Positions 35,331-46,049 are shown, counted from the stretch's first letter. The stretch: DNA of 64,000 bases from Microbispora oryzae (GCF_017896165.1 NZ_JAFCNB010000001.1:682001-746000); one strand, 5' to 3'. Notes: generated from the sequence alone by a model not told the origin. Made by a program: numbers and translations.

Positions 35331-38300
35331 TCAGACGCGCGGCTTCTCCTGCATCTCGAACGTCTCGATGACGTCCTCGATCTTGATGTCGTTGTAGCCG
35401 ATTCCGATACCGCACTCGAAGCCCTCGCGGACCTCGGTCGCGTCCTCCTTGAACCGGCGCAGCGACACCACAGTGAGGTTGTCGGCCACCACGACGCCGT
35501 CGCGGATGAGCCGGGCCTTGCTGTTGCGGGTGATCGTGCCCGTGCGGACCACGGCACCGGCGACGTTGCCGATCCGCGGGACCTTGAAGACCTCCCGGAC
35601 CTCGGCGGTGCCGGTGCGGACCTCCTCGAACTCCGGCTTGAGCATGCCCTTGAGGGCCGCCTCGATCTCCTCGATCGCCTGGTAGATGACCGAGTAGTAG
35701 CGGATGTCGACGCCCTCGCGCTCGGCGAGGTCGCGCGCCCGGACCTCCGGCCGCACGTTGAAGCCGATGATCACCGCGTTGTCGTCCGCGATCGCCAGGT
35801 TGACGTCGAACTCCGTGATGGCGCCGACGCCGCGGTGCAGCACGCGGAGGTTGACCTCCTCGCCGACGTCGATCTTGAGGAGCGCGTCCTCCAGGGCTTC
35901 CACGGAACCGGACACGTCACCCTTGATGACGAGCTTGAGCTCCTCGACCTGGCCCTTCTCGAGGTCCTTGAACAGCTCCTCGAGCGTGCGCCGGCGGCCC
36001 GACCTCGCCATGTCGGCGACCCGCAGCCTGGCCGCCCGCTGCTGGGCGATCTGACGGGCCATCCGGTCGTCGGGGACAACGATGAAGTTGTCACCGGCGC
36101 GCGGGACGGCCGTCAGGCCGAGCACCAGGACCGGACGCGACGGGTCGGCCTCTTCGACCGTGTCGCCGTTGTCGTCCAGCATCGCCCGGACGCGGCCGAA
36201 GGCCTCGCCACAGACGATGGAGTCGCCGACCCGCAGGGTGCCGCGCTGCACGAGCACGGTCGCCACGGGGCCGCGGCCCTTGTCCAGGTGCGCCTCGATG
36301 GCGAGGCCCTGGGCGTCCATGTCGGGGTTGGCCCGCAGGTCGAGCTCGGCGTCCGCGGTGAGCAGGATGGCCTCGAGCAGGTTGTCGATGCCGATGCCCT
36401 CCTTCGCGGAGATGTCCACGAAGAGCGTGGAGCCACCGAACTCCTCGGCCACCAGGCCGTACTCGGTGAGCTGGGCCCTGACCTTGGTCGGGTCCGCGCC
36501 CTCCTTGTCGATCTTGTTGACCGCCACCACGACCGGCACGTTCGCGGCGTGCGCGTGGTTGAGCGCCTCGATCGTCTGCGGCTTCACACCGTCGTCGGCC
36601 GCGACCACCAGAACGGCGATGTCGGTGGCCTGGGCACCGCGGGCACGCATGGCGGTGAACGCCTCGTGACCCGGGGTGTCGATGAAGGTGATCTTCCGCG
36701 GCTCGCCCTCGTGGACCGTCGCCACCTGGTAGGCGCCGATGTGCTGGGTGATGCCGCCGGCCTCGCGGGCCACCACGTTGGTGTGGCGGATCGCGTCGAG
36801 CAGCTTCGTCTTACCGTGGTCGACGTGGCCCATGACGGTCACGACCGGCGGACGCGGCGCGAGGTCGCCCTCATCACCCTCGTCCTCACCAAACTCGATC
36901 TTGAAGGACTCGAGGATCTCGCGATCCTCCTCCTCCGGGCTGACGACCTGGACGTCGTAGTCGAGCTCGGCGCCGAGCAGCTGCAGCGTCTCCTCGTTGA
37001 CCGACTGGGTCGCCGTCACCATCTCGCCGAGGTGCAGCATGATCTGCACGAGCGAGGCGGGGTTGGCGCCGATCCGGTCGGCGAAGTCCGACAGGGACGC
37101 GCCACGGGGCAGGCGGATCGTCTGACCGCCGCCGCGCGGAGCCTGCACGCCGCCGATCGACGGCGCCTGCATGTTGTCGAACTCTTGACGCCTCTGGCGC
37201 TTCGACTTGCGGCCACGCGTCGGACGGCCGCCGGGACGCCCGAAGGCTCCGGCCGTTCCGCCGCCGCGACCACGGCCACCGGCGCCACCGGGACGACCGG
37301 CGAAACCACCGCCGCCACCGCCACCGGGACCGCCACCGGCGCCGCCGGGACGGCCGGCACCGGCCGCACCGGGCCGGGGACCGGAGAAACCGCCGCCACC
37401 GGGACGGCCACCGCCGCCACCCGGACGGCCGCCGCCACCCGGACCACCGGGACGGCCACCGCCGCCGCCGGGACCGCCGGGACGGCCACCGCCGCCACCC
37501 GGGCCCGCGGGGCGGCCCTGAGGCATCATCATCGGGTTGGGACGAGGCCCACCGGGACGCGGACCACCCGCACCGGGGCCCGGACGCGGACCGCCCATGC
37601 CCGGCCCGGGACGAGGACCGCCGGGACCGGGACGCGGCCCGCCGGCGCCGGGGGCTCCGCCACGCGCGGCGGGCGGACGCGGGATGCCACCGTCGCGCAC
37701 GCCGCCGTCACGGCGCGGCTCACGAGGAGCGCCGTCGCGATCCGGACGGTCGCCCCGCTCGGGACGACCACCGTCACGGCCGCCGTCGCGGCCACCGGGA
37801 CGCGGCGGGCGCTGGCCCATGCCGCTCGCGGTGGACGAGAACGGGTTGTTCCCGGGACGCGGGCCGCGCGGGCCCGGCTTGGGCCCACCGGGACGCGGCG
37901 CGCCGCCACCGGCGGCGGGACCGGCCGTTCCTCCAGGAACGGCACCGGGACGCGGGGCGGGAGCCGGCCGGGGGCCGGGCTTCGGCGCCGCGGCACCCGG
38001 ACGCGGACCGGCCGCGGCCGCGGGGCGCGGAGCCTCGGGACGCGAACTTTCCGGACGCGGGCCCTCCGGACGCGGCGCCTGCGGGCGTCCCGCGTCGGGC
38101 CGCGCCGCCTCCGGCTGGACCGCCGGCGGATGGGGCATGGGAACCGGACGCGGCGCGGGTCGCGGACCCGGCTTCGGGGCCGGCCTGGCCCCCGCGTCGA
38201 CGGACGGGGAAACCGGCGCCTGCGTGGCGCCGTTGGCCGTGCTCTCAGCCGGCCTTGGCGCAGGCTTCGGCTGCGCCGGACGGGCGGGCCTGCCCCCGCC

Positions 38301-38471
38301 CCTGGAGGCGTCGCCCTTGCCGAACGCCTCGGTTAGCTTGCGGACGACCGGCGCCTCTATCGTTGAGGACGCCGACCTCACGAACTCGCCCATCTCGGTG
38401 AGCTTGGCCATCACGACCTTGCTCTCGACTCCGAACTCCTTGGCGAGCTCGTACACCCGGACCTTCGCCAC
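35331..38471 (-). CDS. infB: Translation initiation factor IF-2
   Basis: 1046 aa. The N-terminus has an IF2_N helix module ([13 protein letters not shown]). A low-complexity region of about 370 residues rich in Pro, Gly, Arg and Ala follows, and a second IF2_N module. The GTPase domain has G1 [10 protein letters not shown] near residue 547, G3 D-T-P-G-H and G4 N-K-I-D. Domains II-IV end with [17 protein letters not shown]. It brings fMet-tRNA to the 30S subunit. The long linker is normal for high-GC actinomycetes; its G-G-R-P-G repeats derive from imperfect DNA repeats at about 37.2-37.6 kb. Confidence 0.97.
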   Translation of the reverse strand: MAKVRVYELAKEFGVESKVVMAKLTEMGEFVRSASSTIEAPVVRKLTEAFGKGDASRGGGRPARPAQPKPAPRPAESTANGATQAPVSPSVDAGARPAPKPGPRPAPRPVPMPHPPAVQPEAARPDAGRPQAPRPEGPRPESSRPEAPRPAAAAGPRPGAAAPKPGPRPAPAPRPGAVPGGTAGPAAGGGAPRPGGPKPGPRGPRPGNNPFSSTASGMGQRPPRPGGRDGGRDGGRPERGDRPDRDGAPREPRRDGGVRDGGIPRPPAARGGAPGAGGPRPGPGGPRPGPGMGGPRPGPGAGGPRPGGPRPNPMMMPQGRPAGPGGGGGRPGGPGGGGGRPGGPGGGGRPGGGGGRPGGGGFSGPRPGAAGAGRPGGAGGGPGGGGGGGFAGRPGGAGGRGRGGGTAGAFGRPGGRPTRGRKSKRQRRQEFDNMQAPSIGGVQAPRGGGQTIRLPRGASLSDFADRIGANPASLVQIMLHLGEMVTATQSVNEETLQLLGAELDYDVQVVSPEEEDREILESFKIEFGEDEGDEGDLAPRPPVVTVMGHVDHGKTKLLDAIRHTNVVAREAGGITQHIGAYQVATVHEGEPRKITFIDTPGHEAFTAMRARGAQATDIAVLVVAADDGVKPQTIEALNHAHAANVPVVVAVNKIDKEGADPTKVRAQLTEYGLVAEEFGGSTLFVDISAKEGIGIDNLLEAILLTADAELDLRANPDMDAQGLAIEAHLDKGRGPVATVLVQRGTLRVGDSIVCGEAFGRVRAMLDDNGDTVEEADPSRPVLVLGLTAVPRAGDNFIVVPDDRMARQIAQQRAARLRVADMARSGRRRTLEELFKDLEKGQVEELKLVIKGDVSGSVEALEDALLKIDVGEEVNLRVLHRGVGAITEFDVNLAIADDNAVIIGFNVRPEVRARDLAEREGVDIRYYSVIYQAIEEIEAALKGMLKPEFEEVRTGTAEVREVFKVPRIGNVAGAVVRTGTITRNSKARLIRDGVVVADNLTVVSLRRFKEDATEVREGFECGIGIGYNDIKIEDVIETFEMQEKPRV

Positions 38472-38649
38472 TGCACTCCCTAACTCGGCCCGGGAGGCTC
38501 GCAGTGCCGCCGGACCGTCTCTACCTGAACGTACTCATCGCCGCGTGCTCATCAGGCGCTCATTGCAATCTGACTCCGCCCATCAACTCGGCGTCCTACA
38601 TGACAATTTCGTCGGCCCCCGAGCCGATCCAGGGGCCAGCGGTAACCAT

Positions 38650-38952
38650 TCACCCGGACTGACCTCCAGTCAACCCCTCAAGGTGAGCCCGCAGCGGACC
38701 GGCGTCGAGCGAGCCCTCCACGCGGAAAGCGCGGGGAAACGCCCGGCGACGTTCGGCGAGCTCCAGACAGCGCAAGGACGGGTGCAGCGAGGCACCTCGC
38801 CCTGGAAGCCGTCCTCGCGGATCGGGGACGATGACGCCCTCGACCACGACCAGGCGGAGCAACTCGGACTTTACCGTGCGAACCCGACAGCCCGCACACG
38901 TTCTCTGCGGGGCCGTCTGGCGACCATTATCCAGCTTACCTTGCCGACGCAT
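38650..38952 (-). CDS. ylxR: YlxR/RnpM-family RNA-binding protein
   Basis: 100 aa from the ATG at 38952. The diagnostic motif R-T-C-A-G-C-R and the later [12 protein letters not shown] match YlxR. A Bacillus homologue modulates RNase P, and others act as nucleoid-associated regulators. Its start overlaps the nusA stop by 17 bp, and it is in the conserved rimP-nusA-ylxR-infB order. A 178-bp gap separates it from infB, long for this operon. The start is uncertain, as a 9-codon upstream in-frame ATG exists. Confidence 0.9.
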   Translation of the reverse strand: MRRQGKLDNGRQTAPQRTCAGCRVRTVKSELLRLVVVEGVIVPDPRGRLPGRGASLHPSLRCLELAERRRAFPRAFRVEGSLDAGPLRAHLEGLTGGQSG

Positions 38953-39937
38953 CAGCGGGATCAGCCGGTGCCTCCTCAATGTCCGGCCGGATGTCGATGC
39001 GCCAGCCCGTCAGCTTGTTGGCGAGGCGGGCGTTCTGGCCCTCCTTGCCGATCGCCAGGGACAACTGGTAGTCGGGCACGATCACTCGAGCGACCCGGCC
39101 GTCGAGATCGACGACATCGACTCGGGAAACGCGCGCGGGCGACAGGGCATTCCCGACAAAATCGGCCGGGTCGTCGGACCAGTCGATGATGTCGATCTTC
39201 TCGCCGTGCAGCTCGGTCATGACGTTCCGCACCCGGGACCCCATCGGGCCGATGCACGCGCCCTTGGCGTTCACGCCGGGCTTGCGCGACCGGACGGCGA
39301 TCTTCGTGCGGTGCCCCGCCTCGCGGGCGATGGCGGCGATCTCCACGGTGCCGTCGGCGATCTCCGGCACCTCCAGCGCGAAGAGCTTCTTCACGAGGTT
39401 GGGATGGGTGCGCGACAACGTGACCGACGGGCCCTTCGGGCCCTTCTTCACCTGCACCACGTAGCAGCGGATGCGCTCGCCGTGCGTGTACTCCTCGCCC
39501 GGCACCTGCTCGTTGTGCGGGAGGATCGCCTCGATCTTGCCCAGGTCGACCAGCACCATCCGCGGGTCCTTGCCCTGCTGGATGATCCCGGCGACCAGCT
39601 CACCCTCGCGGTTGGCGAACTCGCCGAAGTTGATCTCGTCCTCGGCGTCCCTGAGCTGCTGGAGGATCACTTGCTTGGCCGTCGTCGCGGCGATACGGCT
39701 GAAGTTTCCCGGAGTGTCGTCGTACTCCCGGGCGACCTCGCCGTTCTCGTCGAGCTCCGCCGCCAAGATCGTCACGTGACCGGAGACCCGGTCGAGCTGG
39801 GCGCGCGCCTTCTGCGCCGCGCCCTCGGTCCGGAAGTAGGCGATCAGCAACGCGTCCTCGATGGCCTTGACGACCAGATCGAAGGAGATGTCCTTCTCCC
39901 GCTCCAGGCTGCGCAGGACGCTCATGTCAATGTCCAC
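38936..39937 (-). CDS. nusA: Transcription elongation/antitermination factor NusA
   Basis: 333 aa. An N-terminal RNA-polymerase-binding domain ([13 protein letters not shown]) is followed by S1 ([13 protein letters not shown]) and two KH domains ([23 protein letters not shown]). The C-terminal acidic repeats of proteobacterial NusA are absent, as usual in actinobacteria. The GTG at 39937 has AGGGGGAG immediately ahead; the ATG four codons later would be too far from it. It lies 11 bp after rimP. Confidence 0.96.
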   Translation of the reverse strand: MDIDMSVLRSLEREKDISFDLVVKAIEDALLIAYFRTEGAAQKARAQLDRVSGHVTILAAELDENGEVAREYDDTPGNFSRIAATTAKQVILQQLRDAEDEINFGEFANREGELVAGIIQQGKDPRMVLVDLGKIEAILPHNEQVPGEEYTHGERIRCYVVQVKKGPKGPSVTLSRTHPNLVKKLFALEVPEIADGTVEIAAIAREAGHRTKIAVRSRKPGVNAKGACIGPMGSRVRNVMTELHGEKIDIIDWSDDPADFVGNALSPARVSRVDVVDLDGRVARVIVPDYQLSLAIGKEGQNARLANKLTGWRIDIRPDIEEAPADPADASAR

Positions 39938-39948
39938 AAGGCTCCCCC

Positions 39949-40524
39949 TTAGCCCTCGTCGCCGACGTGGTCGTTGTCCGCGACGCCGTCGGCGTCCTCA
40001 TCAAGGCCGCCGTTCTCATCATCGTCCAAGTCGTCCGCGAACTCGTCGCCGAGCTCGTCGTCCGGTTCCTCCTCGGGCCGGTTGAACTCCACCTGCACCC
40101 GTCCCCGGACCAGTTCGCCGTACGCGAGGCGGCCCGCCCCTTCGAGATCGACCCCGGATTCGTCCGCGTCCCGGACGCGGCCCTCCACGGTGCCGCCCTC
40201 CCGCAACTCCGCCCGGACCAGCCGGCCGCGGGCCCGGCGCCAGTGGCGGGGCTCGGTCAGCGGCCGGTCGACTCCGGGCGAGGTGACCTCCAGGACATAC
40301 GGCGCGCCGCCGAGCACGTCGGCCTCGTCGAGCCGCTTGGAGACCGACTGGCTCACGTCCGCCACGTCGTCCAGGCTCACGCCGCCGTCCCGGTCCACCA
40401 CCACGCGCACGAGCCGCCGCCGGCCCGCGGGGGTGATCGTCACGTCCTCCAGGTCGAACCCCTCGGCGGTCACCACCGGGCCGAGCAGATCGACCAGGCG
40501 GCCGTGTCGAGCGTCGTTGCCCAT
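39949..40524 (-). CDS. rimP: Ribosome maturation factor RimP
   Basis: 191 aa. The N-terminal domain (L-L-G-P-V-V-T-A-E-G-F-D-L-E-D-V) is followed by V-V-V-D-R-D-G-G-V-S-L-D-D-V-A and Y-V-L-E-V-T-S-P-G-V-D-R-P-L, the RimP signature. A C-terminal SH3-like domain precedes a very acidic tail of about 45 residues with runs of Asp/Glu. It assists 30S assembly. GGGAGG lies ahead of the chosen ATG; an upstream ATG would add 9 residues. It is the first gene of the nusA-infB operon. Confidence 0.95.
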   Translation of the reverse strand: MGNDARHGRLVDLLGPVVTAEGFDLEDVTITPAGRRRLVRVVVDRDGGVSLDDVADVSQSVSKRLDEADVLGGAPYVLEVTSPGVDRPLTEPRHWRRARGRLVRAELREGGTVEGRVRDADESGVDLEGAGRLAYGELVRGRVQVEFNRPEEEPDDELGDEFADDLDDDENGGLDEDADGVADNDHVGDEG

Positions 40525-40707
40525 GCCGACCTCCCGTTTTCCGATGTGCATCGCCCGATGTGCCAACAGCCTATCGATACCGGGGTGTGGAAATAGCGCC
40601 ACACCCGAGCGATGACCCGACACATGCCCGGCCATCATCACGAAGCGGTGACCACCGGGCGACGCGCCGTACGATGCTGTGTCGTGAGGCACACAGGCGG
40701 AGCAGCG

Positions 40708-41229
40708 GTGACGCGGCGCGCGCTGCTCGGCGCGGCCACGCTGGGATTCGCGGCCGGAGGCTGCTCGTCCCGGCCGGAGAAGCCGGCCGCCTCCCCCCGG
40801 CCCGATCCCCAGCTCGTGCTGCTGACGTCGCTGATCCAGGGCAAGGAGGACCTGGTCACGCTCTACCAGCAGGCGATGGACGCGCGGAAGACGGGCGCCG
40901 CCGCCCTGGAGCCGTTCCGTCAGCGGCACCTCGCCCATCTCGCGGCCCTGCGCCGCTTCCTGCCCCCCGGCGCCGCGCCTGGCACCTCCGGGGCCCCGCC
41001 CTCGGCCGCGGGACCGCCGTCGCCGTCCCCGGCGGTGAAGTCCGGGGCGGAGTCGGGCGCGGAGCCGGGAGCGGTGTCCGTCGGCACGCTCCGCGCCGCG
41101 GAACGCCGGGCCGCGGCCGCCCGTCCCGCCCAGATGGCCGGCGCCTCCCCCGCCCTCGCCCAGTTGCTGGCGAGCATCGGAGCCTGCGAGGCCGTCCACG
41201 TGATCGCGCTGGGAAGTACGCATGCCTGA
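40708..41229 (+). CDS. Putative Tat-exported lipoprotein
   Basis: 173 aa from a GTG preceded by GGCGGAG. It opens with T-R-R-A-L-L-G-A-A-T-L-G-F-A-A-G-G-C, a twin-arginine signal ending in a lipobox-like A-G-G-C (position -3 is Ala rather than Leu). The mature part has a helical segment with Q-L-V-L-L-T-S-L-I-Q-G-K-E-D-L-V-T-L-Y-Q, then a Pro/Ser/Ala-rich stretch and a helical end. It overlaps the DUF4439 gene by 8 bp, suggesting the two proteins act together outside the membrane. No enzymatic motif is seen. Confidence 0.65.
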   Translation: MTRRALLGAATLGFAAGGCSSRPEKPAASPRPDPQLVLLTSLIQGKEDLVTLYQQAMDARKTGAAALEPFRQRHLAHLAALRRFLPPGAAPGTSGAPPSAAGPPSPSPAVKSGAESGAEPGAVSVGTLRAAERRAAAARPAQMAGASPALAQLLASIGACEAVHVIALGSTHA

Positions 41230-41884
41230 GACCCCGGCCGCCGCCGGCACGCCGGTCGCGGCGACCCCGTCCGCCGCCGCCTCGCCCTCACCCGCCGTCG
41301 CGGCCCTGGCCAGGGCCCTGTCGGCGGAGCACGCCGCGGTGTACGCGTACGGCGTGGTGGGCGGCAGGGTCACCGGGGCGCTCCGCTCCCGGGCCACCGC
41401 CGGCTTCGACGCCCACCGGTCCCGGCGCGATCAGCTGCGCACCCTGATCGCGCAGGCGGGCGGCACCCCGGCCGAGCCCGGCCCGGTCTACCGGCTGCCG
41501 TTCGAGGTCCGCACCGCGGCCGACGCGGTGCGGCTGGCCGTCCTGGTCGAGGAGCGGCTGATCACGGCCTACCTGGACGTCGCCGCCACCCCCGACCCGG
41601 CGGTGCGGCGAATAGCGGCGCTGGCCGCCCAGGAGTCGGCCACCCGGGCGTACAGCTGGCAGCCGGCGGTCACCGCGCTTCCGGGGATGCCCGGCCAGAG
41701 CGCCGGGGCCACCTCCACCGGCGTCACCTCCACCGGCGCGACCGCCGACGACGCCAGCCCAGCCGGGACCACCCCGGCCGATGACACCACCGATGACACC
41801 ACCGATGACACCACCGATGACACCACCAGCGCCGCGACCGCCCCGCCGCAGGGCGGGGCGACGACCGGGCCCGACGGGCAGTAG
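41222..41884 (+). CDS. DUF4439 ferritin-like protein
   Basis: 220 aa. The central about 140 residues are helical with E-H-A-A-V-Y-A-Y-G-V, H-R-S-R-R-D-Q-L and V-E-E-R-L-I-T-A-Y, the ferritin-like pattern of DUF4439; Glu/His residues could bind metal. Ala/Pro-rich flanks lie on both sides, and the C-terminus carries a 12-bp tandem repeat encoding D-D-T-T units. There is no signal peptide at its own start, so it may be cytosolic or work with the upstream lipoprotein. This plus-strand pair splits proS from the rimP operon, a common position. Confidence 0.72.
   Translation: MPETPAAAGTPVAATPSAAASPSPAVAALARALSAEHAAVYAYGVVGGRVTGALRSRATAGFDAHRSRRDQLRTLIAQAGGTPAEPGPVYRLPFEVRTAADAVRLAVLVEERLITAYLDVAATPDPAVRRIAALAAQESATRAYSWQPAVTALPGMPGQSAGATSTGVTSTGATADDASPAGTTPADDTTDDTTDDTTDDTTSAATAPPQGGATTGPDGQ
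41780..41827 (+). repeat. 12-bp tandem repeat GATGACACCACC x4
   Basis: Four perfect 12-bp copies near the end of the DUF4439 gene encode D-D-T-T repeats, a probably disordered acidic Thr-rich tail. Perfect conservation suggests recent expansion. Confidence 0.95.
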
Positions 41885-41958
41885 CGGCCCGGCACAGTCG
41901 CCCTGCGCGGTCTCACCCGGCGGGCACGATCTCACCGCACGGTCTCACCCGGCCGCGG

Positions 41959-43701
41959 TCACCCGCGGCAGGCCGCCAGCACGCGCTCGGCCGCCTCAGC
42001 GAGCGGGATCTCCTCCCTGGTCCCGGAGACGCGGTCGCGCAGCTCCACGACGCCCTGGGAGAGCCCCCGTCCGATGATCAGCACGGTGGGGAGGCCGAGC
42101 AGCTCGGCGTCCTTGAACTTCACGCCCGGGGAGACGCCGGGGCGGTCGTCGACCAGCACCCGCAGCCCCTGCGCCTCCAGCGTCTCGGCGAGCTCGATGG
42201 CCACCTCGACCTGGTTCTCCTTGCCGGTGCCGACGATGTGCACGTCGGCGGGCGCCACCTCGCGGGGCCAGAGCAGGCCCAGCTCGTCGTGGCGCTGCTC
42301 GGCCAGCACGGCCACCGCCCGGGAGACGCCCACGCCGTAGGAGCCCATGGTGATGCGGATCGGCTTCCCGTCGGGGCCGAGCGCGTCGAGCTGGGCGGCG
42401 TCGGCGTACTTGCGGCCGAGCTGGAAGATGTGCCCGATCTCGATGCCGCGGTCGATGGACAGGGGGTGACCGCATCGGGGGCAGTCGTCCCCGGCCCTGA
42501 CCTCGGCCGCCTCGATGGTGCCGTCGGGCTGGAAGTCCCGGCCGGCCACCACGTTGGCGGCGTGCCTGCCGGGCTCGTTGGCGCCGGTCACCCACGACGA
42601 GCCCTCGACCACACGGGGGTCGACCAGGTAGGTGATGCCGAGCGACTTCAGCACCTGGGGGCCGATGTAGCCCCGGACCAGGCCGGGGTGGCGGGCGAAG
42701 TCCTCCGCCTCGAAGATCTCGGGCACGCCGGGCGCCAGCGACGCCTCCAGGCGCTTGAAGTCGACCTCACGGTCGCCGGGCAGGCCGACGACCAGGGTCT
42801 CGACCTTGTCGGAGCCCGGCGTGCGCACCTTGACCACGATGTTCTTCAGGGTGTCCGCCGCCGTGACGCCGAGGCCGTACCGCTCGTTGAGGTACGTCAC
42901 CAGCGAGTCGATGGTCGGCGTGTCGGGCGTGTCGAGCACCTGGAGCGCGGGCCGCTCGCCGGTCGCCGCGGCGGGCGCGGGAGTCACCACGGCCTCCGCG
43001 TTGGCGGCGTAACCGCAGTTGTGGCAGGCGACGAAGGTGTCCTCACCGGTGGCGCAGGGCGCGAGGAACTCCTCGGAGGCCGAGCCGCCCATCGCGCCGG
43101 ACATGGCGAAGCAGATGCGGTAGTCGATGCCCAGCCGGTCGAAGATCCGGATGTAGGCGTCCCGGTGCATCTCGTAGGAGCGCTTGAGGCCGTCGTCGTC
43201 CAGGTCGAAGGAGTAGGAGTCCTTCATGACGAACTCGCGGCCGCGCAGGATGCCCGCCCGGGGACGCGCCTCGTCGCGGTACTTCGTCTGGATCTGGTAG
43301 AGCGTCACCGGGTAGTCCTTGTAGGAGGAGTACTCCCCCTTGACCATGTCGGTGAACATCTCCTCGTGTGTGGGCCCGAGCAGGTAGTCGGCGCCCTTGC
43401 GGTCCTTGAGGCGGAACAGCGTGTCGCCGTACTCGGTCCACCGGCCGGTGGTCTCGTAGAAGTCGCGGGGCAGCAGCGCCGGGAACAGCACCTCCTGCGC
43501 GCCGATGCGGTCCATCTCCTCCCGCACCACGCGGGTGATGTTCTCCAGGACGATCTTGCCGAGCGGCAGCCAGGAGTAGATGCCCGGGGCGACCCGGCGG
43601 ATGTAGCCGGCGCGCACGAGCAGCTTGTGGCTCGGCACTTCCGCGTCCGCCGGATCCTCACGCAGGGTGCGCAGGAACAGGGTCGACATACGCAGCAGCA
43701 C
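41959..43701 (-). CDS. proS: Prolyl-tRNA synthetase (bacterial type)
   Basis: 580 aa class II synthetase. Motif 1 lies in [10 protein letters not shown] and motif 2 in [13 protein letters not shown]. The inserted editing domain (about residues 220-400) follows, then motif 3 G-S-Y-G-V-G-V-S-R and an anticodon-binding domain. AAGGAG lies 5 bp before the GTG at 43701, so that start was chosen over the ATG four codons on. It is just upstream of the rimP operon, in the usual order, separated by the plus-strand pair. Confidence 0.96.
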   Translation of the reverse strand: MLLRMSTLFLRTLREDPADAEVPSHKLLVRAGYIRRVAPGIYSWLPLGKIVLENITRVVREEMDRIGAQEVLFPALLPRDFYETTGRWTEYGDTLFRLKDRKGADYLLGPTHEEMFTDMVKGEYSSYKDYPVTLYQIQTKYRDEARPRAGILRGREFVMKDSYSFDLDDDGLKRSYEMHRDAYIRIFDRLGIDYRICFAMSGAMGGSASEEFLAPCATGEDTFVACHNCGYAANAEAVVTPAPAAATGERPALQVLDTPDTPTIDSLVTYLNERYGLGVTAADTLKNIVVKVRTPGSDKVETLVVGLPGDREVDFKRLEASLAPGVPEIFEAEDFARHPGLVRGYIGPQVLKSLGITYLVDPRVVEGSSWVTGANEPGRHAANVVAGRDFQPDGTIEAAEVRAGDDCPRCGHPLSIDRGIEIGHIFQLGRKYADAAQLDALGPDGKPIRITMGSYGVGVSRAVAVLAEQRHDELGLLWPREVAPADVHIVGTGKENQVEVAIELAETLEAQGLRVLVDDRPGVSPGVKFKDAELLGLPTVLIIGRGLSQGVVELRDRVSGTREEIPLAEAAERVLAACRG

Positions 43702-43939
43702 GGCTACTCCTTGCTCGAGAGAGTCCTCGCCCGGGGTCCTCCGGATCCGCGACCGATCTCCACGAAGGGCTGCGTGCCGGACGACGTGAGGACGACGTGC
43801 ACCAAGGTTATCGACTCCCGGCACCTCGGCGCCTCTTCCTTCGCGCGGCGTCTCCTCACCGCCCGCTCACCACCCGCTCAGCACCCGCTCACCGGGCGCC
43901 CGGCGCCAGCCCGCGGCGCCCCCTCCCGGCGGATCCGGC

Positions 43940-44425
43940 TCAGCCTCCGAGCAGCTCCTCCCAGTGCCGCCGGGCGCTCCCCCGGGCGGCCGTTCCCCCG
44001 GCGGCTCCCCCGGCGGCGCCCTCCAGCGCGGCGGACAGCCGCCACAGCCCGGCCCGGGCGCGCAGGCGGTTCATGCCGCAGGGGTCGATGGCCCGCAGCG
44101 CGAAGCCCACGTCCATGAGCCGCACACCCGCCATCGCCCGGGTGGCCGGACCCGCCGCCTCGGCGAGGACGTCGGGCCGATCGGGCTCCGCGACGCGCTC
44201 GGTGAGCAGACCCGCGACCTCCGAGGCGTACGGCCCGTCCCGCCACTCGATGTGCCAGGAATCGTCGTTGCCCGGCCACCAGGCGAGGTCGCGGCACGCC
44301 TCCAGCATCTCCGCCTCGCCCGCCAGGGCCGCCATGACCCGGCCCAGCGCCTCGTACCGGCGTGCCGGCGTCGGGATGATCTCCACTCCCGCCGCCTCGT
44401 CCCGCCCGCCCCGCAGTCCCCTCAT
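43940..44425 (-). CDS. Hypothetical protein
   Basis: 161 aa from the ATG at 44425. No family is recognised. It is rich in Ala, Arg and Trp, with W-W-P-G-N-D-D-S-W-H-I-E-W-R-D-G-P-Y and A-G-V-R-L-M-D-V-G-F-A-L-R-A-I-D as the most protein-like segments. The second half ends in a Gly/Ala-rich linker and R-R-H-W-E-E-L-L-G-G. There is no signal peptide or membrane segment. It is divergent from the FprA-type reductase. The open frame extends upstream by 61 Arg-rich codons, which were not included. Confidence 0.55.
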   Translation of the reverse strand: MRGLRGGRDEAAGVEIIPTPARRYEALGRVMAALAGEAEMLEACRDLAWWPGNDDSWHIEWRDGPYASEVAGLLTERVAEPDRPDVLAEAAGPATRAMAGVRLMDVGFALRAIDPCGMNRLRARAGLWRLSAALEGAAGGAAGGTAARGSARRHWEELLGG

Positions 44426-44632
44426 GTCAGGGAGGGTCCCACCCTTGCGGCGCCTCGTCCTCGGGTTTCCCCGTCTTTTAGCCCCAGAGTCCACGGGCAT
44501 CACTTTGATCGCGCCGACCAACCCCCGCAACCCCCAGCCAACCGGCCGATACGTCCGGGGGCGGCGCGGGCGCTGGTGCTGGCGATGCCGGCGGCGCATG
44601 ATGAACAATCCTCATAGGACCGCCTCCCGCCG

Positions 44633-44723
44633 GAGGCCCGTCCTTGAGGCCGTATCCGAGGCCCTCGTGAAGGCCCTTGCGGGGGCCCTGCCGGAGGCCG
44701 TTGCCGAGGCCGTTTTGGAGGCC
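44633..44723 (+). repeat. 12-bp periodic GAGGCC repeat ahead of the reductase gene
   Basis: GAGGCC or a one- to two-base variant recurs at 44646, 44658, 44670, 44682, 44694, 44706 and 44718 at exactly 12-bp steps, with a first copy at 44633. In the reductase frame it encodes x-E-A-V/L units, and an in-frame ATG at 44598 precedes it. It ends nine bases before the chosen GTG, and the last copy supplies the ribosome site. Confidence 0.85.
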
Positions 44724-44726
44724 AGC

Positions 44727-46049
44727 GTGACACTGCGCGTCGCGATCGTCGGGTCGGGCCCGGCCGGGATCTACACGGCCGAGGCGCTGCTCAAGCAGTC
44801 CGCGGGGCCGGTCGAGGTCGACGTCCTGGAGCGCCTCCCCACGCCGTACGGCCTGGTCCGGTATGGCGTCGCCCCCGACCACACCTCGATCAAGTCGATC
44901 GCGGGCTACCTCCGGCGGGTGCTGGAGTCTCCGGGGGTGCGGTTCCTCGGCGGGGTGGAGCTCGGCCGGGACGTCACCGTGGAGGAGCTGCTCGGCTGCT
45001 ACGACGCCGTCGTCTACTGCACGGGAGCCATGGTCGACCGGCGGCTGGGCGTCCCCGGCGAGGACCTGCCCGGCAGCGTCGCGGCGACCGACTTCGTCAA
45101 CTGGTACTGCGGCCACCCCGACGTCCCTCCGGACCGGTTCGCGCTGGACGCCGAGGACGTCGTGGTCATCGGCGTGGGCAACGTCGCCGTCGACGTCGTG
45201 CGGATCATGGCGAAGACGGCCGCCGAGCTGCGCGAGACCGACGTGCCCGAGGAGGTGCTCGAACGGCTGGCGGCCAGCCGGGTGCGCCGCCTGCACATGG
45301 TCGGCCGGCGCGGCGCGGAGCACGCCAAGTTCACCCTGAAGGAGCTGAGGGAGCTCGGCGAGCTGGGCGGGGCGGACGTGCTGACGTTCCCCGAGGAGGT
45401 CAAGGTCGACGATCTGGCCGCCCTGTCCCGGCAGGTCAGGGGCAACGTCGACGTCCTGCAGGGGTGGGCCTCCCGCGTCCCGGCCGGCCGGCCGCGGCGG
45501 CTGGAGGTCCGCTTCTGGCTGCGCCCGGTCGAGGTGCTCGGCGACTCCCGGGTGGAGGGGGTGCGCTTCGAGCGGACCCGGCTGGAGGACGGCCGGGTCG
45601 TGGGCACCGGCGAGTTCGAGACGATCCCGGCCGGCATGGTGATGCGGTCGGTCGGCTACCAGAGCGTCGCCCTGCCGGGTGTGCCGTTCGACACCGCCTC
45701 GATGACCGTGCCGAACGTCGCCGGGAAGGTGACGGACCGGCAGTACGTCGCGGGCTGGCTCAAGCGCGGCCCGACAGGCGTGATCGGCACCAACAAGTCC
45801 GACGGGGCGGAGACCGCGCGGACGCTGCTGGCCGAGGTCAAGCCGGGCGTCGCGGGCGGGCGGATCGACGACCTGCTGCGGGCGCGCGGCGTGCGGCCGG
45901 TGACCTACGAGGACTGGCTGGCCATCGAGGCCGCCGAGAGCGGGCTGGCGGAGAGCCTCAAGCGCGGCGAGCGGGTCAAGCTCGTGGGCAGGCCGGCGAT
46001 GCTGGACGCCCTCCGGCGCGGCCGGCCCGCCCCGGAACGGACTCCCTGA
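44727..46049 (+). CDS. fprA: FAD-dependent ferredoxin-NADP reductase, FprA/adrenodoxin-reductase type
   Basis: 440 aa from a GTG with GGAGG at proper distance. The FAD Rossmann motif is V-A-I-V-G-S-G-P-A-G-I-Y-T-A-E near residue 5, then P-T-P-Y-G-L-V-R-Y-G-V-A-P-D-H, the hallmark of this family. The NADP motif is V-V-I-G-V-G-N-V-A-V-D-V-V-R-I. The C-terminal W-L-K-R-G-P-T-G-V-I-G-T-N-K closes the FAD site. It moves electrons from NADPH to ferredoxins, for example for P450s. A possible 43-residue N-terminal extension made of tetrapeptide repeats is discussed under findings. Confidence 0.92.
   Translation: MTLRVAIVGSGPAGIYTAEALLKQSAGPVEVDVLERLPTPYGLVRYGVAPDHTSIKSIAGYLRRVLESPGVRFLGGVELGRDVTVEELLGCYDAVVYCTGAMVDRRLGVPGEDLPGSVAATDFVNWYCGHPDVPPDRFALDAEDVVVIGVGNVAVDVVRIMAKTAAELRETDVPEEVLERLAASRVRRLHMVGRRGAEHAKFTLKELRELGELGGADVLTFPEEVKVDDLAALSRQVRGNVDVLQGWASRVPAGRPRRLEVRFWLRPVEVLGDSRVEGVRFERTRLEDGRVVGTGEFETIPAGMVMRSVGYQSVALPGVPFDTASMTVPNVAGKVTDRQYVAGWLKRGPTGVIGTNKSDGAETARTLLAEVKPGVAGGRIDDLLRARGVRPVTYEDWLAIEAAESGLAESLKRGERVKLVGRPAMLDALRRGRPAPERTP

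Noticed and set aside
34608-38336. 1242-codon plus-strand open frame antisense to infB and rbfA
   Set aside because: Stop-free antisense frames are expected opposite high-GC genes. Its product is low-complexity and infB is unambiguous on the other strand.
41780-41827. Possible CRISPR array
   Set aside because: Units are 12 bp with no spacers, and the repeat is in frame inside a protein gene.
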